Notes: a model not told the origin generated them from the sequence alone. 64,000 nucleotides of DNA from Pseudodesulfovibrio sp. (GCF_028692895.1 NZ_JAQUWN010000003.1:13434-77433); one strand, 5' to 3'. Counted from the stretch's first letter, positions 8,413 to 17,499 are shown. Made by a program: numbers and translations.

Positions 8413-10089
8413 ATGAAAAGCGACATGTTGTTTTCCGGCGTCCACAGAATGCTGTTCGTCACCATGCTCCTTATTCCCGCGATTCCGCTCCTGGTGGCGG
8501 CCGGGGTGGGGTTCTATTCCTTTGTCAAAACCACGGAGCGTTTCGCCGTGGGCACCATTGAGCAGAGCGCGGCCGACCATCGCCAGTTGGTCAACGGGTT
8601 CCTGAACGAGCGGCGGGGCGACCTGGAATCCTTCCTGGCCCTGGCCCGGCCCGAGGCCCTGTCCGGCAAGACCGCCGAGGCGGAGATCGGTGCGTTCCGC
8701 GCCGTGGGCGGCTCCGCCTTCAGCGACATGGGCCTGATCGACCCGTCCGGCGTCCAGACGGCCTATGTCGGCCCCTATGCCCTTCAGGGCAAGGACTACC
8801 GCCAGGCGGACTGGTACGTGGAGACCCTCAAGAAGGGATATTTCATCAGCGACGTCTACCTCGGGTATCGCAACGTGCCCCATTTCGTCATAGCCGTGGC
8901 CCGGCGCATGAACGGCGGGGTCTGGGTCCTGCGGGCCACCGTGGACTCCGCCCTGTTCGGCCGCATCGTTGAGAAGGTCAGCGTCGGCGACTCCGGCGAG
9001 GCCTACATCCTCAACAACGACGGCGTGCTTCAGACCCGGCGTCGCACGGGCGGCGACCTGCTGGAAAAGGATGTCTTCGTCTATCCCGCCCAGGTCGGCG
9101 GCGTCATGGCCTTCATGGGCGACGTGGCGGGCGACGACTATCTCTTCGCTTCCGCCTCCATGAACGACGGAAAGTGGCGGCTCATCGTCCGCCAGAAGCG
9201 GGACGAGGCCTTCGAGTCCACCACAGTCGCCGTGTACACGGTCCTGGTCATCCTGCTCGTGGGCGGGGCCATCATTCTCTGGCTCGCCCTGGTGGTCAGC
9301 CGGCGGGTGGTGGACACCCTCAAGCGCCAGGCCGAGGCGATGGGCAAGCTGGAGAACCAGCTCCTCCAGGCCGCCCGCCTGGCCGAACTGGGCGAGATGT
9401 CCGCCGGGTTCGCCCACGAAATCAACAACCCGCTTCAGATCATGAAGGCCGACCTGGCCCTGCTCGACCTGGACGTCGAGGACCTGCTGGCCAAGGGGGA
9501 ATCAAGCGAGCTGTGCAAGGAGATCAAGGAGGTCGCCGAACAGTTCCGGCTACAGATCGACCGCTGCGCGGGCATCACCCGCGAGATCCTCCGCTTCGGG
9601 CGGCAGGATGCGCCGCAGCTCCAGCCTATCAATCTGCTCGAATACCTGCCCAAGGTCGGGGCCATGATCCAGAACAAGGCCTCGGTCAACGGCATCGCCA
9701 TGACCTGCGAGGTGGACCGGTCCGTGCCCGTCATCCAGGCCGACCCCGGCCAGATGCAGCAGGTGATGATCAACCTGCTCAACAACGCCATCTACGCCGT
9801 GGTGGATCGCCACGGGGTCAAGGGCGGCGAGATCGCCGTGGACGCCCGGGCCGACGACGCGGGCAACGCCATCATCCGCGTGCGCGACAACGGCAGCGGC
9901 ATGTCGAAGGAAACCATGGAAAAGATCTTCATCCCCTTCTATACGACCAAGGCCCCGGGCCAGGGAACCGGCATGGGGCTCTCGGTCTGCTACAGCATCA
10001 TCGACTCGCTCGGCGGCGAGCTCTCCGTGGAAAGCCGGAAGGGAGAGGGCACCACCTTCACCATCAAGGTTCCCGCCATGCGGAACTAG
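8413..10089 (+). CDS. Cache-domain sensor histidine kinase
   Basis: A 558-residue membrane kinase: TM1 (about 12-36), a double-Cache periplasmic sensor (37-272) containing the stretch KGYFISDVYLGYRNVPHF, TM2 (274-296), then HisKA with His335 in GFAHEINNP and a HATPase domain with the motifs DNGSGM and GTGMGLSVCYSI. There is no HAMP or PAS domain. It has its own sigma-54 promoter and no adjacent response regulator on its strand; the nearest are the receiver-only proteins from 13459 onward. Its sensor is closely similar to that of the kinase at 20608, so the two probably bind related ligands. It converges with the gene at 10094 with only four bases between. Confidence 0.92.
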   Translation: MKSDMLFSGVHRMLFVTMLLIPAIPLLVAAGVGFYSFVKTTERFAVGTIEQSAADHRQLVNGFLNERRGDLESFLALARPEALSGKTAEAEIGAFRAVGGSAFSDMGLIDPSGVQTAYVGPYALQGKDYRQADWYVETLKKGYFISDVYLGYRNVPHFVIAVARRMNGGVWVLRATVDSALFGRIVEKVSVGDSGEAYILNNDGVLQTRRRTGGDLLEKDVFVYPAQVGGVMAFMGDVAGDDYLFASASMNDGKWRLIVRQKRDEAFESTTVAVYTVLVILLVGGAIILWLALVVSRRVVDTLKRQAEAMGKLENQLLQAARLAELGEMSAGFAHEINNPLQIMKADLALLDLDVEDLLAKGESSELCKEIKEVAEQFRLQIDRCAGITREILRFGRQDAPQLQPINLLEYLPKVGAMIQNKASVNGIAMTCEVDRSVPVIQADPGQMQQVMINLLNNAIYAVVDRHGVKGGEIAVDARADDAGNAIIRVRDNGSGMSKETMEKIFIPFYTTKAPGQGTGMGLSVCYSIIDSLGGELSVESRKGEGTTFTIKVPAMRN

Positions 10090-10093
10090 CCCG

Positions 10094-13000
10094 TCAGCAG
10101 ACCACTTCCGGCATCGGCTCATCCTCGGGCCGGTGCCGGGAGTAGGTCGTTTCCCGATCCAGTTCATCCAGATAGTCGCGATAGCGGACCAGGTAGAAGG
10201 ACAGGGCCTTGGAGAAATTCCGGCCCACCAGCCCATTGACGAAGAGCATGGCCACCTCCTTCTCCTCGGCCAGGATCTGCTGCGAGGCGAGGAAGACGTC
10301 CAGCTCGTCCTCGTTCATGGTCGCGAGCGCCAGCCGCAGGGCCTCCCGGGCGCGCGGCTTGTACATGCGGATGTAGAGCAGGTCCAGGGCGTTGGCCATG
10401 ACCTCGGAGACGTGGTCCGTGCCCGACGAGCGGGAGAGCTCGATGAATTCCTCGGGCCTGGACAGGGTTTCGAGCATGTTGCGGGTGGGAAAGGCGATTT
10501 CCAGTTGGGCGAAGAGCTCGAAGACCTGGCGGATCTTTTCGGTGTAGTCCCAGTGCCGCATGGCGATGTTGTGGCCCCGGTCGGCCAGTCCTTCGATGAT
10601 CCCGGCCACGCAGTCGGAGGCGAACTTGGAGATCACGGCCGCCCAGAGCTGGAGCACGGCCGCGGCGTCCGTCACGCCGTGCAGGGCCAGGGCCCAACTG
10701 ACCACCATGTTGAAGGCGAAGGCCACGGGTATGGAGAACACGCTGCGGAAAAAGTTCCCCAGAGCGGCCTTGCGCGGCAGCCCCCGGACCAGGTTGTGGG
10801 TCGAGATGTACACCCCGTTGGTCAGGGCCATGATGGTATAGAGCATCAGCGGGTCCGTGGCCGTGGTGATGCCGAACCCGCGGTCCAGGACCATGGACTT
10901 GCACAGCCAGTCGAGCAGCGGCACGGAAAAGCCGGTGTAGAGCAGGGAGTCGGCGATGCGCTCCCAGTCGATGTAGTCGTGCCAGGTCAGGTAGGCGGAC
11001 CGGCGCAGCCCGCCGCCGCCGAGCACGGACTGGATGATGTTGCGCACCCCGGTGATGGCGAACCAGATGACGCCGCCGAGGTAGGCCAGGACCCACCACT
11101 CCTTGGTCAGGTAGAAGGTCAGGAAGGCCGGGATGAAGCCCAGCAGGACCTTGAGCAGGTTCTTCAGGGTGGTGTTGACCCGATCGGCCGAGGGCTTCTT
11201 CCGGCCCGTCTTGAGCTCCTCGAAGAGTTGCAGGCCGTTGCCCTCGCGGCTCATGCCGCCCAGGGAGACCACGTTGCCGCACCGGCCGTCCTCTATGCGG
11301 TAGCCGGAGACGCGCCAGCGGCTGCGCTTGGCGCAGATCAGGCCGCGCACGCCCGGCAGGTGCGCCAGGGTGTTGGCCAGCCCCCGGCGGCGGCCCGGCC
11401 GGACCGTGGGCGGAACGAACTCCACGGCCGAGGCCACGTCGCAGACCACCGGGATGCAGCTCGCGCCAGCAGCGGAGCGCACCTCTCGCTGAGAGCGCAG
11501 CGGCAGGGTCTCCACAACGGCGAAGCCCATGCCGTGGGTCCGGGTGGAACGGCCGGTGGACCCGCTGCCGATGGTCCCCTTGAGAGGGTGGCGGCGGTAG
11601 CGGTCGAGCAGCCGGTGAAAGTCGGTAAGGATCTCCTCCAGCCGTTCCCGCTGCGCCAGTCCCTCGGGGGTGCCGCAGCATCCAAGCTGGTCGATGCAGT
11701 AGCTTATCATCCGCTTGAGGGTGACGGCGTTGTGCTCGTTGATGGCCTGGAGCAGCTTGCTGATGGGCAGGCGCCGGGTGACCTGGAGCTCGGTCAGGGA
11801 CTTGATGTTGAAGATTTCGAAATGGGAGATGCGGCCCTCGCAGTCGTAGAGGATCTCTATGACGTCGGCCAGGTCGAGGTCGGTGAGGATCAGGGTCAGG
11901 AGGCTGGCCGGACAGGCATGGCGCAGCCGGGCCGTGAGCGCTGCCGGGTCGAGCCGGAGCAGCTCGGGCGCGTCGCCGCACCTGCCCGGGGAGTCCGGGT
12001 CCGGGATGTCCGGGTTTTCGGCGGGCACCAGGTAGCGCTCGACGATGGTCTCCGCGTCCAGGGAGTCCAGGGTCTCGATCTGCATGGCGATGGCCGCCTT
12101 GGTGTCGTAGTCGGACTCGGCGTATTGGAGGCGGAGCTCGGCCACGCGGTTCGCAAACAGGGGCATGAGCCGCTCGTGGATGTGGTTGCCCAGGTGAAAG
12201 ATGGAGGGTTGGCCCGTGCCGATGACCCTGGCCACGTCCTCGTAGTTGATGGGGGGCGGCAGGATGCCGAACTCCTGCTGCATGGACTGGCGGTGCACCT
12301 CGTTGAACCGCTCGGTCACGGCGCGGACGTAGCCGGTCCGGTCGGCCTGGACCTGGCGGCCCAGGCGCATCAAGTCCTGCACCGCCTCCTGGCGGAAGAA
12401 TTCATCGCGGTCGGAGTCGTCCTGCAACCCGTTGGGACTCCATACGATCTTTATCAGTTTGCCGCGGAACAAGGCGCGGTATTCGATGCCCACTCGCACC
12501 GAGATATCGAGAATGCGGGCCGAGGCGAAGAGCTCGCGGGCCACGGCGGGCTCCATGAATTCATAATAGACCACGGTCAGGTGGCGGATGCCCTTGACCC
12601 AGGCGTCCATTATCAGGTGGGTGGCGGACTTGCGCCCCTTGCTGTTGGCGTCGTGCACCCGGTCGTCGAAGGTGACCTGGTTCCACTCCTCGGGCATTTC
12701 CAGCAGATGGTACTTTTTCATCTGGCGGCGCAGGAACCCGATCTTGCCCAGGGCCGCGCGGCGGAAGTCGTGGGCCAGCTCCAACTGCTTCTCGTCGTCG
12801 CCTCTGGCCCGGATGAGTTCCTTGCCGATCTGCACCAGCACGCGGGCGCGGTTGTTGCGCATGCTGCCCCTGGCCGCGGCCAGGGTTTCGTCGCGCAGGG
12901 CGATGAGGGCCTTGATCCGGTCCGAAGACTGTTCGGAAGTCAGGGACTGGAGCAGTTGCATGATCGCATATCCGATGCGCAAACCGGGTTCGGCCGCCAG

Positions 13001-13141
13001 TTCCTTGATGCCGTGGGGGCGAAGGTAGGGTTCGAGAATGGTCTTGAAGTGTGAGCGATCCACTCCCCTGTTCGTAAGATCATTCAAAATTTCCAGGAGC
13101 TTGTGGTCGTTTTTGTCGTAGTAGAGGGAAGGCAGGGTCAC
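10094..13141 (-). CDS. Large membrane protein of unknown function
   Basis: A 1015-residue protein that I do not recognise. The N-terminal two thirds is soluble and helical, with two basic patches. A membrane region with several hydrophobic segments lies at about residues 650-840 (GFIPAFLTFYLTKEWWVLAYL and later ones), and a helical soluble tail closes the protein. A short low-complexity arginine-rich part around residues 515-600 may be a linker. The start is GTG with GGAGAG five bases upstream. It is divergent from the sigma-54 response-regulator operon at 13459 and convergent with a kinase, so a signalling or envelope role is possible, but nothing in the sequence proves it. Confidence 0.75.
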   Translation of the reverse strand: MTLPSLYYDKNDHKLLEILNDLTNRGVDRSHFKTILEPYLRPHGIKELAAEPGLRIGYAIMQLLQSLTSEQSSDRIKALIALRDETLAAARGSMRNNRARVLVQIGKELIRARGDDEKQLELAHDFRRAALGKIGFLRRQMKKYHLLEMPEEWNQVTFDDRVHDANSKGRKSATHLIMDAWVKGIRHLTVVYYEFMEPAVARELFASARILDISVRVGIEYRALFRGKLIKIVWSPNGLQDDSDRDEFFRQEAVQDLMRLGRQVQADRTGYVRAVTERFNEVHRQSMQQEFGILPPPINYEDVARVIGTGQPSIFHLGNHIHERLMPLFANRVAELRLQYAESDYDTKAAIAMQIETLDSLDAETIVERYLVPAENPDIPDPDSPGRCGDAPELLRLDPAALTARLRHACPASLLTLILTDLDLADVIEILYDCEGRISHFEIFNIKSLTELQVTRRLPISKLLQAINEHNAVTLKRMISYCIDQLGCCGTPEGLAQRERLEEILTDFHRLLDRYRRHPLKGTIGSGSTGRSTRTHGMGFAVVETLPLRSQREVRSAAGASCIPVVCDVASAVEFVPPTVRPGRRRGLANTLAHLPGVRGLICAKRSRWRVSGYRIEDGRCGNVVSLGGMSREGNGLQLFEELKTGRKKPSADRVNTTLKNLLKVLLGFIPAFLTFYLTKEWWVLAYLGGVIWFAITGVRNIIQSVLGGGGLRRSAYLTWHDYIDWERIADSLLYTGFSVPLLDWLCKSMVLDRGFGITTATDPLMLYTIMALTNGVYISTHNLVRGLPRKAALGNFFRSVFSIPVAFAFNMVVSWALALHGVTDAAAVLQLWAAVISKFASDCVAGIIEGLADRGHNIAMRHWDYTEKIRQVFELFAQLEIAFPTRNMLETLSRPEEFIELSRSSGTDHVSEVMANALDLLYIRMYKPRAREALRLALATMNEDELDVFLASQQILAEEKEVAMLFVNGLVGRNFSKALSFYLVRYRDYLDELDRETTYSRHRPEDEPMPEVVC

Positions 13142-13306
13142 GGCGTCTCTCCATTGTTTCAGTTACGTCCGATGGTATGCAGCAACCATGCCTTGCCACA
13201 TAATCTCGCGGCGGCGGCCCCATGCCGCGCGGACATGCCCGGTATTTCCAAGCATATCGCAATTTTCGGCAAACGTCATCGGAGAATGACGCCTCGGTTG
13301 TCGGAA

Positions 13307-13340
13307 TCGATTTTGCCAATCAAAGATCAGGCAAAATCGA
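13307..13340. promoter_or_regulatory. Perfect inverted repeat, candidate enhancer (UAS)
   Basis: TCGATTTTGCC (13307-13317) and GGCAAAATCGA (13330-13340) are perfect reverse complements separated by 12 bp. The centre lies about 70 bp upstream of the -24 element at 13392, the normal distance for an activator of sigma-54 promoters. The binding protein is unknown. Confidence 0.7.
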
Positions 13341-13391
13341 ATTGCGCAATAAGTTGCCAGAATAAACTCTTTAAATTCGAGTAGATACAGT

Positions 13392-13406
13392 TGGCATGAC
13401 GGTTGC
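13392..13406 (+). promoter_or_regulatory. Sigma-54 promoter of the receiver/permease operon
   Basis: TGGCAT-GACGG-TTGC with exact 10-bp spacing between GG (13393) and GC (13405). An in-frame ATG at 13396 lies inside this element and so cannot be the start of the following gene, which supports the ATG at 13459. Confidence 0.85.
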
Positions 13407-13458
13407 TAAGCGAGAAACAGGTAAAGTTGAATTTGCAATTAATTCGAATGGTGATGCC

Positions 13459-13896
13459 ATGAAACAATTGAGAATCCTTCTGGTGGATGACGAGGAACGT
13501 CTCCTCAGCACGACAAAGAAGCTCTTCGAGAAGATCGGGATCGAGGCCCACACGGCCACGTCCGGACCGGAAGCGCTGGACCTGCTCACGCGGCAGGAGG
13601 TGGACGTCATCTTTCTGGACATCAAGATGCCCGGAATGGACGGCATGGAGACCTTGCAGCGCATCAAGAAGGACTATCCCCTTATCGAAGTCATCATCCT
13701 GACCGGGCACGCCACCATGGAGACGGCGGTCGAGGGCCTGAAGCTCGGCGCCCTCGATTACCTCATAAAGCCGGTCAGCATGAAGGATTTTGTCCGCAAG
13801 GCGGAAGAAGCCTTCGAGAAGGTCTCCCTACAAAAGCAAAAAATCCACTCCGCTCAAATGGCCGAATCCCCGGAAGGGCAGGGTGGGCTGCGTTAG
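13459..13896 (+). CDS. Single-domain response regulator
   Basis: A 145-residue receiver: acidic pocket DDE at 10-12, phospho-acceptor Asp54 (IFLDIKMPGMDG), the Thr and Lys switch residues (ILTGHA; DYLIKP), then a short charged tail with no output domain. It is the first gene of the sigma-54 operon. The start at 13459 (MKQLRILLVDDEE) is fixed by the receiver N-terminus and by the promoter upstream; GGTG precedes it. Such proteins act by binding partners or passing phosphate in a relay. Eighteen bases separate it from the next receiver gene. Confidence 0.92.
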   Translation: MKQLRILLVDDEERLLSTTKKLFEKIGIEAHTATSGPEALDLLTRQEVDVIFLDIKMPGMDGMETLQRIKKDYPLIEVIILTGHATMETAVEGLKLGALDYLIKPVSMKDFVRKAEEAFEKVSLQKQKIHSAQMAESPEGQGGLR

Positions 13897-13914
13897 AACA
13901 CTAAGGAGGTTGCA

Positions 13915-14814
13915 ATGGTTAACATCAAGGTCCTCATGGTAGACGATGAGGAACGCTTTCGAACCACTACCGCGAAAATACTGGCTCGCAAAGGATTCCA
14001 TACGATCCTGGCCGCCAGTGGTGAGGAGGCGTTGGACAAGCTGGCCGAGAATCCCGACGTTGTCATTCTCGATGTGAAGATGGGTGGCCTGGACGGGCAC
14101 GACACCCTGAAGCTCATCAAGGCGCAACTCCCGGGTCTGCCGGTCATCATGCTCACCGGGCACGGCGACGTCCCCGGCGCGAAAAAGGCCTACGAGACGG
14201 GCGCGTTCGACTATCTGGCGAAGCCCTGCGACGTGGACCTGCTGAGCGCCAAGATCAAGGACGCCTACGATTACGCCAAAAAGGTGCCCTACGTGGAGAA
14301 GCTGGCGGGCGACATCATGATCCCGCTGGAGCGCTACACGCAGATTCCGCTGAACAGCACCGTCAAGGACGCCATCAAGGCGCTGGAAAAAGCCATGCGT
14401 CACCTGATGGCCACCGACCGCCTGATGGACACCGGCCACCGCTCGGTGCTGGTCACCGGCCTGGACGGCAAGATCGCCGGTCTGCTCAGCCCGCTCGATC
14501 TCGTCGACGCCATCCGGCCGGGGTATCTGTCCGCTCCCAAGCCGTCCATGGCCGACTCCCTGCAGTACTCCGCCATGTTCTGGCAGGGTCTGTTCACCTC
14601 GCGGGTCAAGGAAATCATGAACAAGCCCGTAAGCGAGTTCATGTCCGACTCCCTGCCCACCATCGACGTCAACGCCAACCTGATGGATGTGGCCAACACC
14701 ATGGTCGACGGCCCGGCCCGGCGCATGCTGGTGCAGGCCAACGGCAAGGACGTGGGCGTGGTGCGTGAGCAGGAGCTGTTCTACGAAGTCGCCAAGATCA
14801 TCGCTGCCAGCTGA
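13915..14814 (+). CDS. Response regulator with CBS-pair output
   Basis: A 299-residue protein: receiver domain (1-122) with DDE at 10-12, Asp53 (VILDVKMGGLDG) and Lys in YLAKP, then two CBS motifs (about 140-295) of the Bateman type, which usually bind adenosyl nucleotides. There is no DNA-binding domain. The segment between the CBS motifs (GLFTSRVKEIMNKPVSEFM) has the typical CBS opening. It is preceded by AAGGAGGT. It lies directly before the permease gene (26-bp gap), so it may tune transporter activity in response to phosphorylation and nucleotide state; that is inference. Confidence 0.9.
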   Translation: MVNIKVLMVDDEERFRTTTAKILARKGFHTILAASGEEALDKLAENPDVVILDVKMGGLDGHDTLKLIKAQLPGLPVIMLTGHGDVPGAKKAYETGAFDYLAKPCDVDLLSAKIKDAYDYAKKVPYVEKLAGDIMIPLERYTQIPLNSTVKDAIKALEKAMRHLMATDRLMDTGHRSVLVTGLDGKIAGLLSPLDLVDAIRPGYLSAPKPSMADSLQYSAMFWQGLFTSRVKEIMNKPVSEFMSDSLPTIDVNANLMDVANTMVDGPARRMLVQANGKDVGVVREQELFYEVAKIIAAS

Positions 14815-14840
14815 ATCACAGAAATACCTAGAGGTTAGAC

Positions 14841-16691
14841 ATGACTCAAACTAAGAAAAAGGCGACCGGTTACGACAAGTATGTCAACTGGAAGCTATTC
14901 ATTATTCCGGTGGTGCTCCTTTTCGCGCTCCTGCTGATTCCTACGCCGCAGGGCATGAAGGATGTCGGCATTCAGTATTCGGTCGGCCCCAAGGTCGTGA
15001 CCGACTACCTGTGCCAGCAGCTTTTCCAGAAAAAGAGCGCGGACTGCGAGCAGTGGCAGATTCTGAGCGCCCGCATGATGGAGCAGAACATGCGCATGGG
15101 CGCGCTCTCCAAGGCGCGTTTCCTCAAGCGCGACGCCAAGTGGGTCAAGAAGTACAAGATCCCCGCTGACGGAACCAACTTCAAGCGCGCCTACGAGTAC
15201 GTCAAGGAAAACATTCCCGACGAAACCTACCTGTCCATGATGAAGGGGGCCTACAACCTCCGTGTCAAGGGCATCAAGTACGACGACCTCTCCAAGAGCG
15301 ACAAGAAGAGCGCGGACAAGGGCGCATGGTCCATCAAGGTCGCCATCGCCATGGTCGTGTTCGTCGTCTTCTGCTTCATGACGGAATGCATCCCGCTGCC
15401 GGGCGTGGCCTTCTGCATCGGCCTCATCCTGGTCTTTACGGGCGTCGTCACACGAAGTCAGGTGGCGGGGCTCTACTGGGATGACGCGGTATGGTTCATC
15501 ATGGGTTCGCTCATGTTCGCGGCCGCCTTCGTCAAGACGGGCGTGGACAAGCGCATGTGCCTGCTCATGTTCAAGAAGCTGGCCGTGCCCAACGTCCGTT
15601 GGATCACGCTCATCTTCTTCATCGTCATCACCCCGCTGGCGGCGTTCATTTCCGACCACGCCCTGGCGGCCATGTTCCTGCCCATCGGCATGCTGCTCTA
15701 CCAGAACAGCCTGACCGACGAAGTGCCCGAGGACAAGGAACTCGCCAAGATGCTGATGATCGCCATCGCCATGGCGTGCAACATCGGCGGTCCCGGCGCT
15801 CCCTCCGGCGGCGCGCGCAACGTCATCATGATGACCTACCTGAACGACATGTTCGGCATGGACATCGGCTACGCCCAGTGGATGATGTACTGCATGCCAT
15901 TCATCTTCGTCATGATCCCCATCACCTGGTTCGCGTGCAACACGCTCTTCAAGCCCCGCATCACCTCCCTGGCCCCGGCCATGCGCCACCTGGAAGGCGA
16001 GATCAGCAAGATGGGCAAGTGGAACCGCGGACAGATCTGGGCGATCATCATCTTCGCCGTCATGGTCTTCGGATGGTTCACTGAGAAGGAATTCTACAAC
16101 ATGGGCATCTACCCCATCCGCCTCGGCATCGGCGTCATCGCGGTCGCCGGCGCGGTCGCCTACCTGCTGGCCGGCGTCGTGAACTGGCGCGACTATCAGG
16201 AGAAGGTGGACTGGGGTGTCGTGTGGTTGTACGCGGGCGCGATCATCTTCGGCCGCACCCTGGACAAGACCGGCGCCGCTTACTGGCTCGCCCAGTCCGT
16301 CGTCGACATGCTGGCCCCGCTCGGCATGAATCACGGCCTGCCGCTGATGCTCACCTCCAACGGCCTGACCGCCGTGCTGACCAACCTGATGGCCGACGGC
16401 CCGGCTGCCGCCGCGGTCGGCCCCATCACCCTGAACATGGCCAGCATCGTGCACCCGGGCACCACGTTCCTGCCCTTTATGGCCATGGCCACCGCAGTGG
16501 CGTCTTCCTTCGCCTACTGCCTGATCATCGGCACCCCGCCGAACGCCATCGTGTACGCTTCCGGTTACCTGGAGCCCAAGGACTATCTGCGTGTCGGCGT
16601 GCCCATGTGGTTTGTCGCCAACATCATGATTATCCTTCTGACGGCAGTCTACTGGAGCGGTATCGGCTTCGGCTCACTACCATCATTCTAA
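14841..16691 (+). CDS. DASS/SLC13 family anion symporter with N-terminal periplasmic insert
   Basis: A 616-residue permease, probably for sulfate or another divalent anion coupled to sodium. TM1 is at residues 17-36. A hydrophilic insert of about 125 residues (37-162) follows, which should be periplasmic, before TM2 (163-182) and the usual DASS core. Core motifs include SDHALAAMFLPIG (271 on), CNIGGPGAPSGG (313 on) in place of the first classical motif, and a second motif SNGLTAVLTNLMADGP followed by GTPPN. The insert is not part of the standard family. The gene lies in an operon of receivers and kinases, which points to regulated anion uptake. Substrate is inferred from family and host type. 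Confidence 0.85.
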   Translation: MTQTKKKATGYDKYVNWKLFIIPVVLLFALLLIPTPQGMKDVGIQYSVGPKVVTDYLCQQLFQKKSADCEQWQILSARMMEQNMRMGALSKARFLKRDAKWVKKYKIPADGTNFKRAYEYVKENIPDETYLSMMKGAYNLRVKGIKYDDLSKSDKKSADKGAWSIKVAIAMVVFVVFCFMTECIPLPGVAFCIGLILVFTGVVTRSQVAGLYWDDAVWFIMGSLMFAAAFVKTGVDKRMCLLMFKKLAVPNVRWITLIFFIVITPLAAFISDHALAAMFLPIGMLLYQNSLTDEVPEDKELAKMLMIAIAMACNIGGPGAPSGGARNVIMMTYLNDMFGMDIGYAQWMMYCMPFIFVMIPITWFACNTLFKPRITSLAPAMRHLEGEISKMGKWNRGQIWAIIIFAVMVFGWFTEKEFYNMGIYPIRLGIGVIAVAGAVAYLLAGVVNWRDYQEKVDWGVVWLYAGAIIFGRTLDKTGAAYWLAQSVVDMLAPLGMNHGLPLMLTSNGLTAVLTNLMADGPAAAAVGPITLNMASIVHPGTTFLPFMAMATAVASSFAYCLIIGTPPNAIVYASGYLEPKDYLRVGVPMWFVANIMIILLTAVYWSGIGFGSLPSF

Positions 16692-16716
16692 CACCCCGTA
16701 AGGTCACTCCATAACC

Positions 16717-16746
16717 CCGGCGGCCCGCTCTCGGGCGGGCCGCCGG
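16717..16746 (+). other. GC-rich hairpin between permease and small ORF
   Basis: An 11-bp perfect stem, CCGGCGGCCCG (16717-16727) with CGGGCCGCCGG (16736-16746), loop of 8. No T-run follows, so it is more likely an mRNA stabiliser or processing site than a terminator. Confidence 0.55.
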
Positions 16747-16772
16747 ACCCAACAAAACGACGGAGGATGAAA

Positions 16773-16922
16773 ATGAACGCAAGTGAAAACAAGGATCGCG
16801 CCTTTGTCCACGAAAACGGCGTCACCTATTTCACCAAGCGGACCGAACGCAGGGTCCTGTTCCTGCTGACCATGGCGCTGCTGGTGTGGGGCGTGGTCGA
16901 GTACGCGCAGGGACTGTTCTAA
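16773..16922 (+). CDS. Small single-pass membrane protein, 49 aa
   Basis: A short gene reading MNASENKDRAFVHENG and ending VVEYAQGLF. A soluble, charged N-terminus of about 27 residues is followed by one membrane helix (VLFLLTMALLVWGVV). GGAGG lies six bases before the ATG at 16773; an ATG two codons earlier would have no spacing. It sits between the permease gene and the YIP1 gene, 20 bp before the latter. A role as an accessory or regulatory subunit of the permease is plausible by position only. Confidence 0.75.
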   Translation: MNASENKDRAFVHENGVTYFTKRTERRVLFLLTMALLVWGVVEYAQGLF

Positions 16923-16941
16923 GCACAGGGAGGAAGGGGAA

Positions 16942-17490
16942 ATGGAATCCACGTGCACTGCCGGTTCGAGAATCAGCATCAGGGAATATTTCGAGATCAT
17001 CATTAACGTCATGCGCTCCCCGGTCCGCTTCTTCGAGGGTGTGGGCCAGGAGGAGGGGATGCGGCGTCCGCTGCTCTTCCTCATGATTTCCGCGCTGTTC
17101 TTCTGCTCGGTGAGCATGACCTACTTTTTTGAAAACTCGCTCATGATGGGCTTCATCATGATGCTCAACGCCATACTCATGCCCGCCTTCGGGGCGGTGA
17201 TAACCTTCACGCTGCTCGGCATGACCGGGACCGGGAAGGTGCCGTTCGCCAAGGTCTTCAACATCTACGCCTATTCAAGCGGTGCGGTCATGGTCGTGTC
17301 CTGGATTCCCGGGCTGGCCATCATCATGGAGCCAGTGCGCGCGCTGCTGATCGGCATCGGCCTGGTCAAGGCCGCCGGCGTCGGCAAGATCAAGGCCGCT
17401 CTGGTCATCGTGCTGACCGCGGCCATGATCCTGATCTTCTTCTGGAGCGCCGCGCCCGTCATCGAGGAGCTGAAACCGCTGCTGCGATGA
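16942..17490 (+). CDS. YIP1 family membrane protein
   Basis: A 182-residue protein with five predicted membrane segments from residue 45 onward, and a soluble N-terminus that includes IINVMRSPVRFFEGV, typical of bacterial YIP1-domain proteins. These are poorly characterised membrane proteins; no enzymatic motif is present. AGGGAGGAAGG precedes the ATG. It is the last gene before a terminator-like hairpin at 17500. Confidence 0.8.
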   Translation: MESTCTAGSRISIREYFEIIINVMRSPVRFFEGVGQEEGMRRPLLFLMISALFFCSVSMTYFFENSLMMGFIMMLNAILMPAFGAVITFTLLGMTGTGKVPFAKVFNIYAYSSGAVMVVSWIPGLAIIMEPVRALLIGIGLVKAAGVGKIKAALVIVLTAAMILIFFWSAAPVIEELKPLLR

Positions 17491-17499
17491 CTGGGGCCG

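Larger units (their letters stand above)
13142..13458. other. 317-bp divergent intergenic regulatory region
   Basis: A relatively A+T-rich stretch between two divergent genes. It holds the 11-bp inverted repeat (13307-13340), a TTGCGCAA palindrome (13342-13349) and a sigma-54 promoter (13392-13406) directed to the right. No promoter for the leftward gene could be identified. No coding capacity is seen. Confidence 0.8.

Noticed and set aside
10133..13054. Open frame of 973 codons on the plus strand opposite the unknown membrane protein
   Set aside because: Composition typical of an antisense frame; the minus-strand protein has a proper start, membrane segments and natural codon use.
13396..13458. 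Earlier start (13396) for the first receiver gene
   Set aside because: It lies inside the -24 element of the sigma-54 promoter, so it would not be transcribed.
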